This document shows, piece by piece, positions 1 to 8,322 of a stretch of 48,777 nucleotides of DNA. Each line of letters starts with the position of its first letter. Within the stretch, counting starts at the first letter, position 1. The position numbers and the translations under genes were made by a program. The notes below the pieces were generated by a model. That model ran no database searches. It saw nothing but the letters and a program-made list of their open reading frames with translations, and was not told where the DNA came from. This DNA comes from Candidatus Zhuqueibacterota bacterium (GTDB lineage Bacteria; Zhuqueibacterota; Zhuqueibacteria; Oceanimicrobiales; Oceanimicrobiaceae), in assembly GCA_029262035.1 (NCBI GenBank), contig JAJDAE010000122.1:1-48777 (forward strand), given 5' to 3'.

Positions 1-63
1 AGAGTCAAACTCTAGTCTTCTAGATCCAAAAAAGACTTTCCAGTCTCAACGTTGGGTCCAACT

Positions 64-1239
64 CTATTTTACGAATAACATTTTTCTTGTTCTAACAGAG
101 TTGCTTGTAAATAACCTATAGAAATATACTCCAGAAGCCAGCTGAGAGGCATCAAAAGCTATGGAATAATTACCTGGAAGCTTAACCTCATCAAAAAGTG
201 TAGAAATAAGTGTTCCTCTCACATCAAATATCTGTAAACTTGCATGGCTGTTTGAAGTTATATCAAACGAAATATTCGTAGTAGGATTAAATGGATTTGG
301 GTAATTTTGCCTTAACTGAATTTGTTCAGGGTACAACGGTTTTTTATCCAAAACAGCTGTAGGTGCAAAGGATATTTTTCTTAGGGTGTTAGACGCTATG
401 TAAGCCTTTTTGACATAGAATTCATTTGTCGACCTATTTACTGCAAATCCATTGGGATTGATGAATCGTGCGTTTTCACCCATACCATCATCAGTCCCCT
501 GTACACCAAGTCGACCGGCAAGAATAGAGAAATTACCGTCCAGTGAAATTTTGTAAACTACATGATTTCCTAAATCTGTTGCCCACAAAAAATCGTCGTG
601 AAAAACGAGTTTTCCCAAACTGCGCGGTCCCGATGGCGTTGGTGCTTTTCCTAAAACCAATATGGAGTCATCCCTGGTAACTTTGATCAACTCGCCACTA
701 AATAATTCGCTTAAGTACATATTGCCAGCGTCATCAAAAGCGATTCCGGATGGGTTGAAAATTTTATTGTCAAAATAGGTTTTTAGCAAACCACCGTCTT
801 TCGAATATTTTCTTAATGTTGAGCGTCCTGACGAAAACGGCCGAATATTAACAAATATCTCCCCATCCTTGTTAATTCCCAATGCACCGGCGCGTGCACT
901 GGAGCTTGCGAAAGTAGAGATTGTGCCATCAGGTGTTATTTTTTTGACCTGTCCTGAAATCCACTCTGTAACAAAAATATTCCCTTCGGAATCCTCTACC
1001 ATGTTTATGGGCCCGGATAATCCATTTACAAAAAGAGTAACCCTGCCAAGACTATTAATTTTGTACATCGAGTTTCCGTTCCAGCCATCAGTTGCATAGA
1101 TAAAGCCGTCATTGTGCACCAACAAGCCGTCAAATTTTTTATTTGTGTCAAGCGTGATTGTTTCTATAACTTGTGCATTACCTTCTGACATTTTAAGTGC
1201 CAGAAGGCAGGTGAGAAAAAGTATAGTCAATTTATTCAT
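64..1239 (-). CDS. Secreted NHL-repeat beta-propeller protein with T9SS sorting domain (paralogue A)
   Basis: The 391-residue product starts with a signal peptide (about residues 1-23, cleavage near GNAQ). Residues 25-295 hold repeats of the NHL/SMP-30 type, with recurring units such as GPINMVEDSEGNIFVTEW and PSGIAFDDAGNMYLSE that form blades of a beta-propeller. Residues 308-391 are a T9SS type A sorting domain opening with QNYPNPFNP and ending KMLFVK. That domain family directs export across the outer membrane by the T9SS and is then usually removed or used for anchoring. The gene lies 66 bases downstream of a same-length paralogue with the same architecture, so the pair is probably one transcript. 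Ligand and function are unknown; NHL propellers act as binding scaffolds or lactonases. I see no clear catalytic site. Confidence 0.85.
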   Translation of the reverse strand: MNKLTILFLTCLLALKMSEGNAQVIETITLDTNKKFDGLLVHNDGFIYATDGWNGNSMYKINSLGRVTLFVNGLSGPINMVEDSEGNIFVTEWISGQVKKITPDGTISTFASSSARAGALGINKDGEIFVNIRPFSSGRSTLRKYSKDGGLLKTYFDNKIFNPSGIAFDDAGNMYLSELFSGELIKVTRDDSILVLGKAPTPSGPRSLGKLVFHDDFLWATDLGNHVVYKISLDGNFSILAGRLGVQGTDDGMGENARFINPNGFAVNRSTNEFYVKKAYIASNTLRKISFAPTAVLDKKPLYPEQIQLRQNYPNPFNPTTNISFDITSNSHASLQIFDVRGTLISTLFDEVKLPGNYSIAFDASQLASGVYFYRLFTSNSVRTRKMLFVK

Positions 1240-1305
1240 GTTTTATGCTCTTATTTATAAGATTTTTGTAATCGACTTGTAGTGAATTTCTTTGCACCAT
1301 CTAAA

Positions 1306-2481
1306 CTACTTGCTCAAAATCATCTTGCTGATTTGTTGCAAAGAGCCCGATTGTAATTTTGAGTAATATACTCCGGACGGCAAAGTTTCTGCATTAAAAA
1401 TAACTTCATGATTTCCAGCGGGTGTTATGCCATCTACCAGAATGCGTACTAATTGACCGGATATATTGTAAATCTGCAAATGAGTATGGCCGGTTACAGG
1501 GAGATTGAAACTTATCCTTGTATTTGGATTAAACGGGTTTGGGTAGTTTTGATGTAATTCAAATCCTTCAGGAGATTCTGGTTTATCATTTACAGAAGTT
1601 GTTCCGTCCTCAAAAATAATCATGCGTATTAAAGAAGTGTTATTTAATTCTGTAATAAAAAGTGTATCTCCTGTTGCCGAAGCAGCAATGCCATTGGGCG
1701 CGTTAAATGTGGCTTCAAGGGCAAGACCGTCTTTTTGGCCGGCAGCTCCGGTGCCGGCGAGCACTCTTTGCTCACCTTCCAACGTAACTTCATAAACATA
1801 GTGTTTACCTGAATTTCCGGTTATGTACAATTTGTTGTTGGCAAAAGCGATATGCCCAAGATTGTTCATGGCGCTGGATTTTGGCAAGGTCGCCAACACG
1901 GTTAATTCACCATTTGGCGTAACTTTGAATAGCCCTGCATCGCTGATATTTATTGGATAGAGATTTTCACTGTTATCCATGGCGATTCCCACCGGAGATT
2001 GCAGTCGATTGTCGGTAACAAACAATGAAACGGTACCAGAAGAATCCACTTTATTTATATGTCGACTTCTATTAAATCTTGTCCCAAATTGTGTGACGAA
2101 AATATCCCGTGTCGTTCTGTTGAGAACAAGCCCGGAAGGTCCTTGACTCACAGTTGCTAACTTGGACTTTGTGCCGTCTGGTAAAAACTTATAAACTCCC
2201 CAATCTCTCCAGGTTGTAGTATACAAATTGCCGTCATTGTCAAAGTCCATATCTATTGGTCCTTGCAGACCTGAAGCGAATATTTCGGTTGACCCATCCA
2301 GGTTTATCTTGTAGATGTTACTGCCATTCCAACCATCTGCGCCGTAAAGTGTGCCATCATCGGCTACTACGATTCCGTCTAAACTCAAGGCTGCATCCAT
2401 TTGAATGGTTTTTACCGTTTGCGCCGAAACTGTTAAAGTTGTCAAAACCAGGCTGAAAAGTAGCTTAAGTATGTTATACAT
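1306..2481 (-). CDS. Secreted NHL-repeat beta-propeller protein with T9SS sorting domain (paralogue B)
   Basis: This 391-residue protein has a signal peptide (cleavage near VSAQ at about residue 21), NHL-type propeller repeats over residues 25-295 (units such as GPIDMDFDNDGNLYTTTW and SPVGIAMDNSENLYPI), and a C-terminal T9SS type A sorting domain (QNYPNPFNP near residue 311, ending KMILSK). It matches its downstream neighbour blade by blade at clearly less than full identity, which indicates an old tandem duplication. It is the promoter-proximal gene of the pair and is transcribed away from a winged-helix regulator across a gap of roughly 290 bases. A structural or binding role at the cell surface is inferred. 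An enzymatic role is possible but no motif supports it. Confidence 0.85.
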   Translation of the reverse strand: MYNILKLLFSLVLTTLTVSAQTVKTIQMDAALSLDGIVVADDGTLYGADGWNGSNIYKINLDGSTEIFASGLQGPIDMDFDNDGNLYTTTWRDWGVYKFLPDGTKSKLATVSQGPSGLVLNRTTRDIFVTQFGTRFNRSRHINKVDSSGTVSLFVTDNRLQSPVGIAMDNSENLYPINISDAGLFKVTPNGELTVLATLPKSSAMNNLGHIAFANNKLYITGNSGKHYVYEVTLEGEQRVLAGTGAAGQKDGLALEATFNAPNGIAASATGDTLFITELNNTSLIRMIIFEDGTTSVNDKPESPEGFELHQNYPNPFNPNTRISFNLPVTGHTHLQIYNISGQLVRILVDGITPAGNHEVIFNAETLPSGVYYSKLQSGSLQQISKMILSK

Positions 2482-2768
2482 AATAATTCCCCTAATATTT
2501 TAAAAATAAAATTTATGTGAATTTATCATCCACTATGAACATTACTCGTTCAAGCTAAGATTTTAGACTAAAAAAGCTTGATGTAACATTAAAGAAAAAG
2601 TTAAGATTTTCTTATGGCTGGAATTTGATGCCCCTTTCATTTATATTTAATTTAGCTATTTAGTGTTTGAAGCGATGTTCAAAAACCCTTTATAGATGTG
2701 CGGTCACGGATTGCTGCTTACTTGGCAATCATAGTGAGCAAGTACTTAAGATAACACAAGAGGTCTAT
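2482..2768. promoter_or_regulatory. Divergent intergenic region, probable promoters of the NHL pair and the regulator
   Basis: This AT-rich non-coding gap separates the leftward NHL gene pair from the rightward membrane-bound regulator. It must hold promoters for both directions if the chosen TTG start of the regulator is right. I did not find a convincing -35/-10 pair or an obvious operator dyad by eye. The assignment rests on gene orientation only. Confidence 0.4.
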
Positions 2769-4886
2769 TTGAAAAAAAAATATCTTATTGATGGCTGGAT
2801 TGTAGATAGCGATCTAAACCGCCTAATTAAAAGCAGAGTAATCAAACTGGAACCCAAAGTGATGGAGGTCCTGATTTGTTTAATTGAACACCGTGGTGAA
2901 GTCGTTAGCAAAGACTATTTAATAAATACTATTTGGCCTGATGTAATAGTCGTTGAGCAATCTCTCAACAGAAGTGTTTCGATAATACGCAAAGCACTTG
3001 GAGATGCCCCTGCAAAACCGAAATTTATTGAAACCATCTCGAAGAAGGGGTACCGATTCATTTATCCGGTAGAAGAAGTTGAGCGCGCCTCGAAGTTGTC
3101 CAAAAAGCAAGAAGATGTATATTTTACTGAATCCGCAACCCAAAAGAACAATTTGTTAAAGGTAGGTGGTCTGAGTCTCCTAGTCCTATTTATTTTCCTG
3201 ATTGTGATGAAAATCGGGTTTGTGAACTCACCGGAAAAAGAGAATCCAGTTACATTTGCATCAAAACTGTACCCAATGACAACCTTCCCCGGTTTGGAGA
3301 GCCAGGTTGCGTTTTCACCGGACGACTCTGCAATAGTGTTTTCGCATCGGGATACGCTTACAAAGAGATGGAATATTTTTTTGAAAAAGGGTCATAAAAC
3401 TTCACAAATAACGAACACTTTGGATAGCGAGGTACATCCAAGATACTCTCCTGACGGCCGGAAGATCGCTTTTGCCAGAATCACCGATAACGGCGGTGCG
3501 ATTTATATCCTATCTCTGAAAGATCGTAAAGAACAGCAAATGCTTTGGCAGAACTCGAGACGGATCTACGGATTGGATTGGTCAGGAGATAACAATATTG
3601 TGTATACCGAACGAACAGCAACGGGAAAACCACCGGCAATTTTTCTGTATTCACTCAGCACCGAAAAGAAAACTCAATTGACGATACCTGAAAAAGAAAC
3701 ATTGGGTGACGTATGGCCAAAATTTTCAGCGGACGGAAAATCAGTGGCTTTTGTACGCACCGGGCGTAATGGCGGATCGGATATTTATAAAATTTCAATA
3801 TCAGGAGAAAACCTAAAAAGAATCACTTTCGATAATGAAAAAATACATGGGATAGACTGGTCAAGTAAGTCAGGTGATATTTTTTATTGTGTAGTAATAT
3901 TCGAGCAGCTCGAATTGCGCAGGGTAAATCAAATGGGAGAAGTAAATTCCATACAAATTACAACTCCTCTTTTCTCAAGACTCGGGTACTTCCCATCTTT
4001 ATCGAATAAGGAAGATAAACTTGCATTTCAAAGATGGCAGGTAAACGCAGATTTGTTCGCCTCTGAAATGAATTTGGCTGATAAAAAAGTATCGGACGGT
4101 AAAGGTATTTTTGAAACCTCGCTTTACTCAGATTGGAATGCGGAAATTTCTCCAGATGGAAACAAGATATGTTTCGTTTCTAATCGTTCGGGCAATAGTT
4201 CAATTTGGGTTTCAGATATAGATGGGAAAAACCTTAAGAAGTTTACCAACATGGAGCTATACGCATTTTGTCGTCCCAAGTGGTCGCCTGATAACAAAAA
4301 ACTCACATTTGAAACTTATCAGAACGGTTCATATAATGCGTACATAATTGATTTGGCGTCAAATAAAGTCAGGCCTTTTGAAGAAAATGCCCTCGACCCA
4401 TCATTTTCAGGCAACGGTAAGTACATATATTTTTCTGCCCGGCACGATGGTGAGTGGAATGTGTGGAAAAAAGATCTCAACGATGGTGTGGCAGAACAAA
4501 TCACTTTTAATCTTGGGAATACTCCGAAAGAATCTAAGACGGGGGAAGCGCTTTTCTATACAAAGGAGAGGCAACCAGGAGTGTGGAGGTTGGATTTATT
4601 GACAAAAGCTGAGGAATTAATAATCCCTGAGTTACGACTTGTCGATCGATTAAATTGGGAGATCGTTGATAAAGGCATTTTCTATATCAAACGAACTGAA
4701 ATTGGACCTACAATCGTATTCTTGAGTTTTGAAAATAATCATTCAAAAGTTATGAATACTCCTCTTGTTTCGCGAAAAACGCCGCATATCAATGGCCTTT
4801 CAGTTTCCCATGATAAAACAAAAGTTGTGTTTACGAGGAGAACACAGCTTGAAAGCGATATCGTTTATATTGAACTGACAAACTAA
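2769..4886 (+). CDS. Membrane-anchored winged-helix transcriptional regulator with TolB-like beta-propeller (CadC/ToxR-like)
   Basis: From the chosen start the product has 705 residues. Residues 5-100 form an OmpR/PhoB-type winged helix (LEPKVMEVLICLIEHRGEVV, then TIWPDV, then FIETISKKGYRFIYPV). One transmembrane helix follows at about 130-150 (LLVLFIFLIVMKIGF), and the remaining 530 residues are WD40-like/PD40 (TolB) repeats with units such as FSPDDSAIVFS, YSPDGRKIAFAR and ISPDGNKICFVSNRSGNS. Such proteins bind DNA from the membrane and sense a periplasmic signal. A longer frame opens at a TTG at 2667, but the TTG at 2769 has an AAGAGG ribosome binding site five bases upstream and begins right at the winged-helix domain, so I chose it. 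The product is divergent from the NHL pair, which is its most likely target (inference). Confidence 0.85.
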   Translation: MKKKYLIDGWIVDSDLNRLIKSRVIKLEPKVMEVLICLIEHRGEVVSKDYLINTIWPDVIVVEQSLNRSVSIIRKALGDAPAKPKFIETISKKGYRFIYPVEEVERASKLSKKQEDVYFTESATQKNNLLKVGGLSLLVLFIFLIVMKIGFVNSPEKENPVTFASKLYPMTTFPGLESQVAFSPDDSAIVFSHRDTLTKRWNIFLKKGHKTSQITNTLDSEVHPRYSPDGRKIAFARITDNGGAIYILSLKDRKEQQMLWQNSRRIYGLDWSGDNNIVYTERTATGKPPAIFLYSLSTEKKTQLTIPEKETLGDVWPKFSADGKSVAFVRTGRNGGSDIYKISISGENLKRITFDNEKIHGIDWSSKSGDIFYCVVIFEQLELRRVNQMGEVNSIQITTPLFSRLGYFPSLSNKEDKLAFQRWQVNADLFASEMNLADKKVSDGKGIFETSLYSDWNAEISPDGNKICFVSNRSGNSSIWVSDIDGKNLKKFTNMELYAFCRPKWSPDNKKLTFETYQNGSYNAYIIDLASNKVRPFEENALDPSFSGNGKYIYFSARHDGEWNVWKKDLNDGVAEQITFNLGNTPKESKTGEALFYTKERQPGVWRLDLLTKAEELIIPELRLVDRLNWEIVDKGIFYIKRTEIGPTIVFLSFENNHSKVMNTPLVSRKTPHINGLSVSHDKTKVVFTRRTQLESDIVYIELTN

Positions 4887-5151
4887 TCTAATTGACCAAA
4901 AGTTGAGTAACTTCCGGTTTCATGCGCGATATAAAGAAACTAACATAACATCAAAGGAAGCTCTCACGCACAAGTATCTTTAATTTGATAATTATTTCGC
5001 TAGGCGCAACTATACGTAACATGGATTTATCAAAAATATAATCTCCGCCAGTTCACATTTTCAAATCATCCCTCTCATTTTCTCAATAAATATAAATAAC
5101 AAAATCCCTCACTTTGATTATCACCTCTTATTTAAGTTCTGGAGAGTGAAA

Positions 5152-5304
5152 TCACACGCCATCAAACAGCGTAAAACGATAAACCAAGAACTCGTTTACT
5201 TCCCCAAACACGGGCTTTTCATTTTCTGACGGATTTCTTATTGTTAAACACCAATTATAAAAAATGGGACTCTGCTCTACCGGACTTATTTTTACATTTT
5301 TTGC
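5152..5304 (-). pseudogene. Possible decayed coding remnant, about 50 residues, no start codon
   Basis: On the minus strand between stops at 5305-5307 and 5152-5154 lies a 50-codon open frame whose translation looks protein-like, including EQSPIFYNWCLTIRN and KPVFGEVNEFLVYRF. It has no ATG, GTG or TTG start and no ribosome binding site. It occupies the otherwise empty gap between the regulator and the acetyltransferase. I read it as the C-terminal scrap of a lost gene but do not recognise the family. It could be chance. Confidence 0.3.
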
Positions 5305-5320
5305 TTAACTGGAAAAATAT

Positions 5321-5743
5321 ATGAATTATAAATTCCAGATCGAAAATAATCCGAGCCAGGAAGATTTGGCTCTAATTTCAAATGGCCTCACTGAGCACTC
5401 TGCCCCCTTCACAAATAATTCTGAAGCTTTCGTTAAAATCACCCTGATGATGCGGGATGAAAATGATAAAGTCTTTGGTGGAGCCGCAGGTCTTATTGCC
5501 TGGAACTGGTTTTACGTTTCACACCTATGGGTCGATTCAAGCGTACGCGGTAATGGTCTCGGAAAAGAAATTATGACCCGCTTTGAAGATGCCGCTCGTA
5601 AAAGAGGCTGCGAAAAAGCGCATCTCGATACATTCAGTTTCCAGGCAAAACCGTTTTATGAATCTCTCGGTTACAAAGTTTTTGCTGAATTAGATGACTA
5701 TCCTAAAGGGCATAAGAAATTTTTCATGTGCAAGGATTTATAG
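5321..5743 (+). CDS. GNAT family N-acetyltransferase
   Basis: The 140-residue protein has the length and layout of a single-domain GNAT acetyltransferase, which transfers acetyl from acetyl-CoA to an amine. The acetyl-CoA motif A is visible as LWVDSSVRGNGLGKEIM (the R-G-N-G-L-G loop that binds pyrophosphate). Motif B follows, with AKPFYESLGYKVF near the C-terminus and a final beta strand KKFFMCKDL. The substrate cannot be told from sequence; small-molecule or antibiotic acetylation is as likely as protein acetylation. The gene is monocistronic: a perfect hairpin terminator follows within 30 bases, and the next gene faces it. Confidence 0.88.
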   Translation: MNYKFQIENNPSQEDLALISNGLTEHSAPFTNNSEAFVKITLMMRDENDKVFGGAAGLIAWNWFYVSHLWVDSSVRGNGLGKEIMTRFEDAARKRGCEKAHLDTFSFQAKPFYESLGYKVFAELDDYPKGHKKFFMCKDL

Positions 5744-5770
5744 GAATGTCAGTGGCTATTTTTTAATAAA

Positions 5771-5798
5771 AAAACCCCGTCTGGTGAGACGGGGTTTT
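5771..5798. terminator. Bidirectional intrinsic terminator
   Basis: A perfect 12-bp stem (AAAACCCCGTCT pairing with AGACGGGGTTTT) closes a GGTG tetraloop. A-rich and T-rich flanks make it work in both directions. It sits between the convergent acetyltransferase and symporter genes. Confidence 0.93.
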
Positions 5799-5821
5799 AA
5801 ATAGAAACTAAATACTTCAGC

Positions 5822-7546
5822 TTACTCTGTCTCCTCGACTTTATAATTGTGCACCTTCTCAGCAAGGAATTTTTTTATCTCCAGCGGTGTGTCTTCTTTC
5901 GACAGTTTAGAAACGATGATATTGGCGGCAATAGCAAGAGGCGCGCCAAAAATTGCAAAATACCAGGCATTTAAATAATATGTAACAAATTCCATCGCTG
6001 GCAACGTGCCCCCGAATTTACTTGCAACAAAATAAACCAATGCAATTATTGAAACAGTTGAACCGGCAATCAGTCCGCCCCACGCGCCTGCACGGTTTGA
6101 GCCGCTCCACCAGATACCCAGCAAAAACAATGGGAAGATGGTACAACCTGCGAGTGAAAAAGCAACTGCGACCAATTGTGCAATCAGACCCAAATTAGCC
6201 AACGCCACGATAGCAACTCCAGCGGCCATCAAAATAGTACCGATTCTAGCCATAAGCATCTGAGTACGCTCGTCGGCTTTGGGGTTAATGACGCGGTAGT
6301 ACAAATCATGAGAAAATGCCGATGCACCCGCAACAAGTAATCCCGAAACCGTTGAGAAGGCCGCCGAAACAGCGCCAGCCGCCAGGAACCCGACGATCAG
6401 CGGATAGACACTCCCCAATTGTGCGGTGTAAACCACAATTGCATCTTTTGCGAGCTTACCCACTTCAGGATTTGCTGAAAGCACTTTGCCGAAGGCAGAA
6501 TAAACCGGAGCACTCCAGTAAAGGATACAAATAAAAAACAATCCCCAAACCACTGACCAGCGTGCGTCATTGGCCCTGGGAACAACGTAGAATCTTTGAA
6601 TCACGTGAGGTAATCCGGCAGTACCAATCATCAATGAAAAACAAATAGCTATCCATTGAAAAGCCGTCTGTCCTGTTGCAGGGTCCCACGGCATGGCAAA
6701 TTCCGGGGAGGGAAGGATACCGAAACTATGCCCCATGGCAGTAATACCTTTGCCGGGCGCAATACCGTTTATAATATCCGTAACCACCTTGCCATACCCA
6801 ATCTGGGGCAGCATATAAAAATACCCAAATTTATACCCCAGAATAAAGAGCGGAATCAGGAAGGAAATAATAATAATGACGTACTGGATCTGCATGTTTT
6901 TTGTAACGCCCAACATGCCTGAAATTAATGTGTAAGTCAGTACTACTGAAGCGCCAATGATTACTGCCCAGGTGTAGTCAATTCCCAAAATCCATTTAAA
7001 CATCAAACCAATGCCTGCAAACTGGCCGACGCAGTATGAAAAAGAAATAAAAATAGCCAGTCCTGCGCCATAAGCGCGTAGCCCTTGTGAATAATAGCGG
7101 TCTCCAATGAAATCAGCCGCCGTATATTTTCCGTAACGCCTGATTTGACCAGCCATCAGGATAAGTAATAAAACATAACCGCCGGTCCAGCCAACAACGT
7201 ATGCTAAGCCGTGATAACCGGCACCGTACATAATCGCAGCCATACCCAAAAATGAGGCGGCACTCATCCAGTTTGACGCGATGGCCATACCCGCACCAAT
7301 CGGGGAAATTTTTCTTCCTGCTGCCCAGTAAGTAGATGTGTCCTTCGCGCGGTTGAATATACCAACCAGAATAAATGTTACAAGCAGGCAAATAAGTATA
7401 ATTGCAGGTCCGGTTTTAAACTCACCTTCAAGTGATGTCGCTTCCTGCGCAAATAAATTCCCGGAACAAATTGTCAAAAATAAGCAGGTGTATAAAAAAT
7501 TTATTAATCTGTTCACAATATTCTCCACCATGTTAGTAGTTTTCAT
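5822..7546 (-). CDS. Sodium:solute symporter, ActP/VC_2705-like large subunit
   Basis: This 574-residue polytopic membrane protein of the SSS family carries about 13 hydrophobic segments. An N-terminal helix (LINFLYTCLFLTICSGNLFA) resembles a signal peptide and also occurs in acetate permease ActP. Family-typical stretches are visible: YWAAGRKISPIGAGMAIASNW, then SAASFLGMAAIMYGAGYHG, then the GLPHVIQRFYVV region, and SAAFSTVSGLLVAGASAFSHD, which contains residues of the second Na+ site in the LeuT fold. It lies 20 bases downstream of a DUF4212-type small subunit, the arrangement of the VC_2705/TIGR03648 subfamily. That points to Na+-coupled uptake of a small organic acid such as acetate. The true substrate is not shown by sequence. 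Confidence 0.92.
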   Translation of the reverse strand: MKTTNMVENIVNRLINFLYTCLFLTICSGNLFAQEATSLEGEFKTGPAIILICLLVTFILVGIFNRAKDTSTYWAAGRKISPIGAGMAIASNWMSAASFLGMAAIMYGAGYHGLAYVVGWTGGYVLLLILMAGQIRRYGKYTAADFIGDRYYSQGLRAYGAGLAIFISFSYCVGQFAGIGLMFKWILGIDYTWAVIIGASVVLTYTLISGMLGVTKNMQIQYVIIIISFLIPLFILGYKFGYFYMLPQIGYGKVVTDIINGIAPGKGITAMGHSFGILPSPEFAMPWDPATGQTAFQWIAICFSLMIGTAGLPHVIQRFYVVPRANDARWSVVWGLFFICILYWSAPVYSAFGKVLSANPEVGKLAKDAIVVYTAQLGSVYPLIVGFLAAGAVSAAFSTVSGLLVAGASAFSHDLYYRVINPKADERTQMLMARIGTILMAAGVAIVALANLGLIAQLVAVAFSLAGCTIFPLFLLGIWWSGSNRAGAWGGLIAGSTVSIIALVYFVASKFGGTLPAMEFVTYYLNAWYFAIFGAPLAIAANIIVSKLSKEDTPLEIKKFLAEKVHNYKVEETE

Positions 7547-7566
7547 TCACCGATTTATGTTATACT

Positions 7567-8274
7567 CTAAATCTCTTCAACGAAATCATGCTTAACATTC
7601 ATTTTATCAATGACTTTGGCATAAACCAGGCACAGCAAAACAAACATGATCAAAAGAAATTGTGCTGTATACCAATAATGGAACGGAAATCCAAGGAACC
7701 TGAATTTCGTGAGACCGCTCTGATTGTGTACAAGGTATAATTTCATTATTTCCGGGATGGAAGTCGTGCATTTGCTGCACATACCCTCGTGCTCGATTTT
7801 GGTTAATGAGAACGGAAGCAGGTCGAGCATCAGTTTATCAATGCCCTCCGTTGCCAAACCTATGCTGGCTGCGGCAATTTTTACTGATTCATTATTTGGC
7901 TCATTTAGAAAAATTGTTTTTGTTGAATCATCTTGCATGCTGTAAACAGCCCAACTCAGTGCTTTTTTTAAGGTGGCTTTATGGCCATCCTTAACAGCGA
8001 TATTTTTACCGAGCACAGCCAGTATAACTCTGGCAAAATCTTGTTTTAACTCAATTGCCGCAGATGAATCTTCCACAACAGTTGGCCATACTGCTTCAAA
8101 TTTTGTATAATTTTCTTCAGGTGTTGGTTGATTGAATACCATCAACAATATTTGAAAGCCGAAAACACCAACAGCCCAAATAACTGCAAGTGATATTATT
8201 AACCTCTTGTTTGCACGGGCATGAGGGGTAAGCGGTTTAAAAAAGTTCACCTCATATTGGTCTTTTTGAGACAT
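7567..8274 (-). CDS. DUF4212-like symporter small subunit with a large extramembrane insertion
   Basis: The 235-residue protein starts and ends like a DUF4212/TIGR03647 small subunit. TM1 is at about residues 25-47, and the second half reads FRFLGFPFHYWYTAQFLLIM (191-210) and continues into TM2. That family is normally about 80-100 residues. Here about 140 residues (roughly 50-188) are inserted between the two helices, containing a CxxC (Cys166, Cys169) close to TM2. With the usual topology the insert would be periplasmic. The gene lies between the porin (48-base gap) and the large symporter subunit (20-base gap), so the three are one operon. The insert resembles no domain I recognise. Confidence 0.8.
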   Translation of the reverse strand: MSQKDQYEVNFFKPLTPHARANKRLIISLAVIWAVGVFGFQILLMVFNQPTPEENYTKFEAVWPTVVEDSSAAIELKQDFARVILAVLGKNIAVKDGHKATLKKALSWAVYSMQDDSTKTIFLNEPNNESVKIAAASIGLATEGIDKLMLDLLPFSLTKIEHEGMCSKCTTSIPEIMKLYLVHNQSGLTKFRFLGFPFHYWYTAQFLLIMFVLLCLVYAKVIDKMNVKHDFVEEI

Positions 8275-8322
8275 AATTCCTCCATTCTATGGTTGCTCTT
8301 TTTTAATATTAACTTCCACTAT

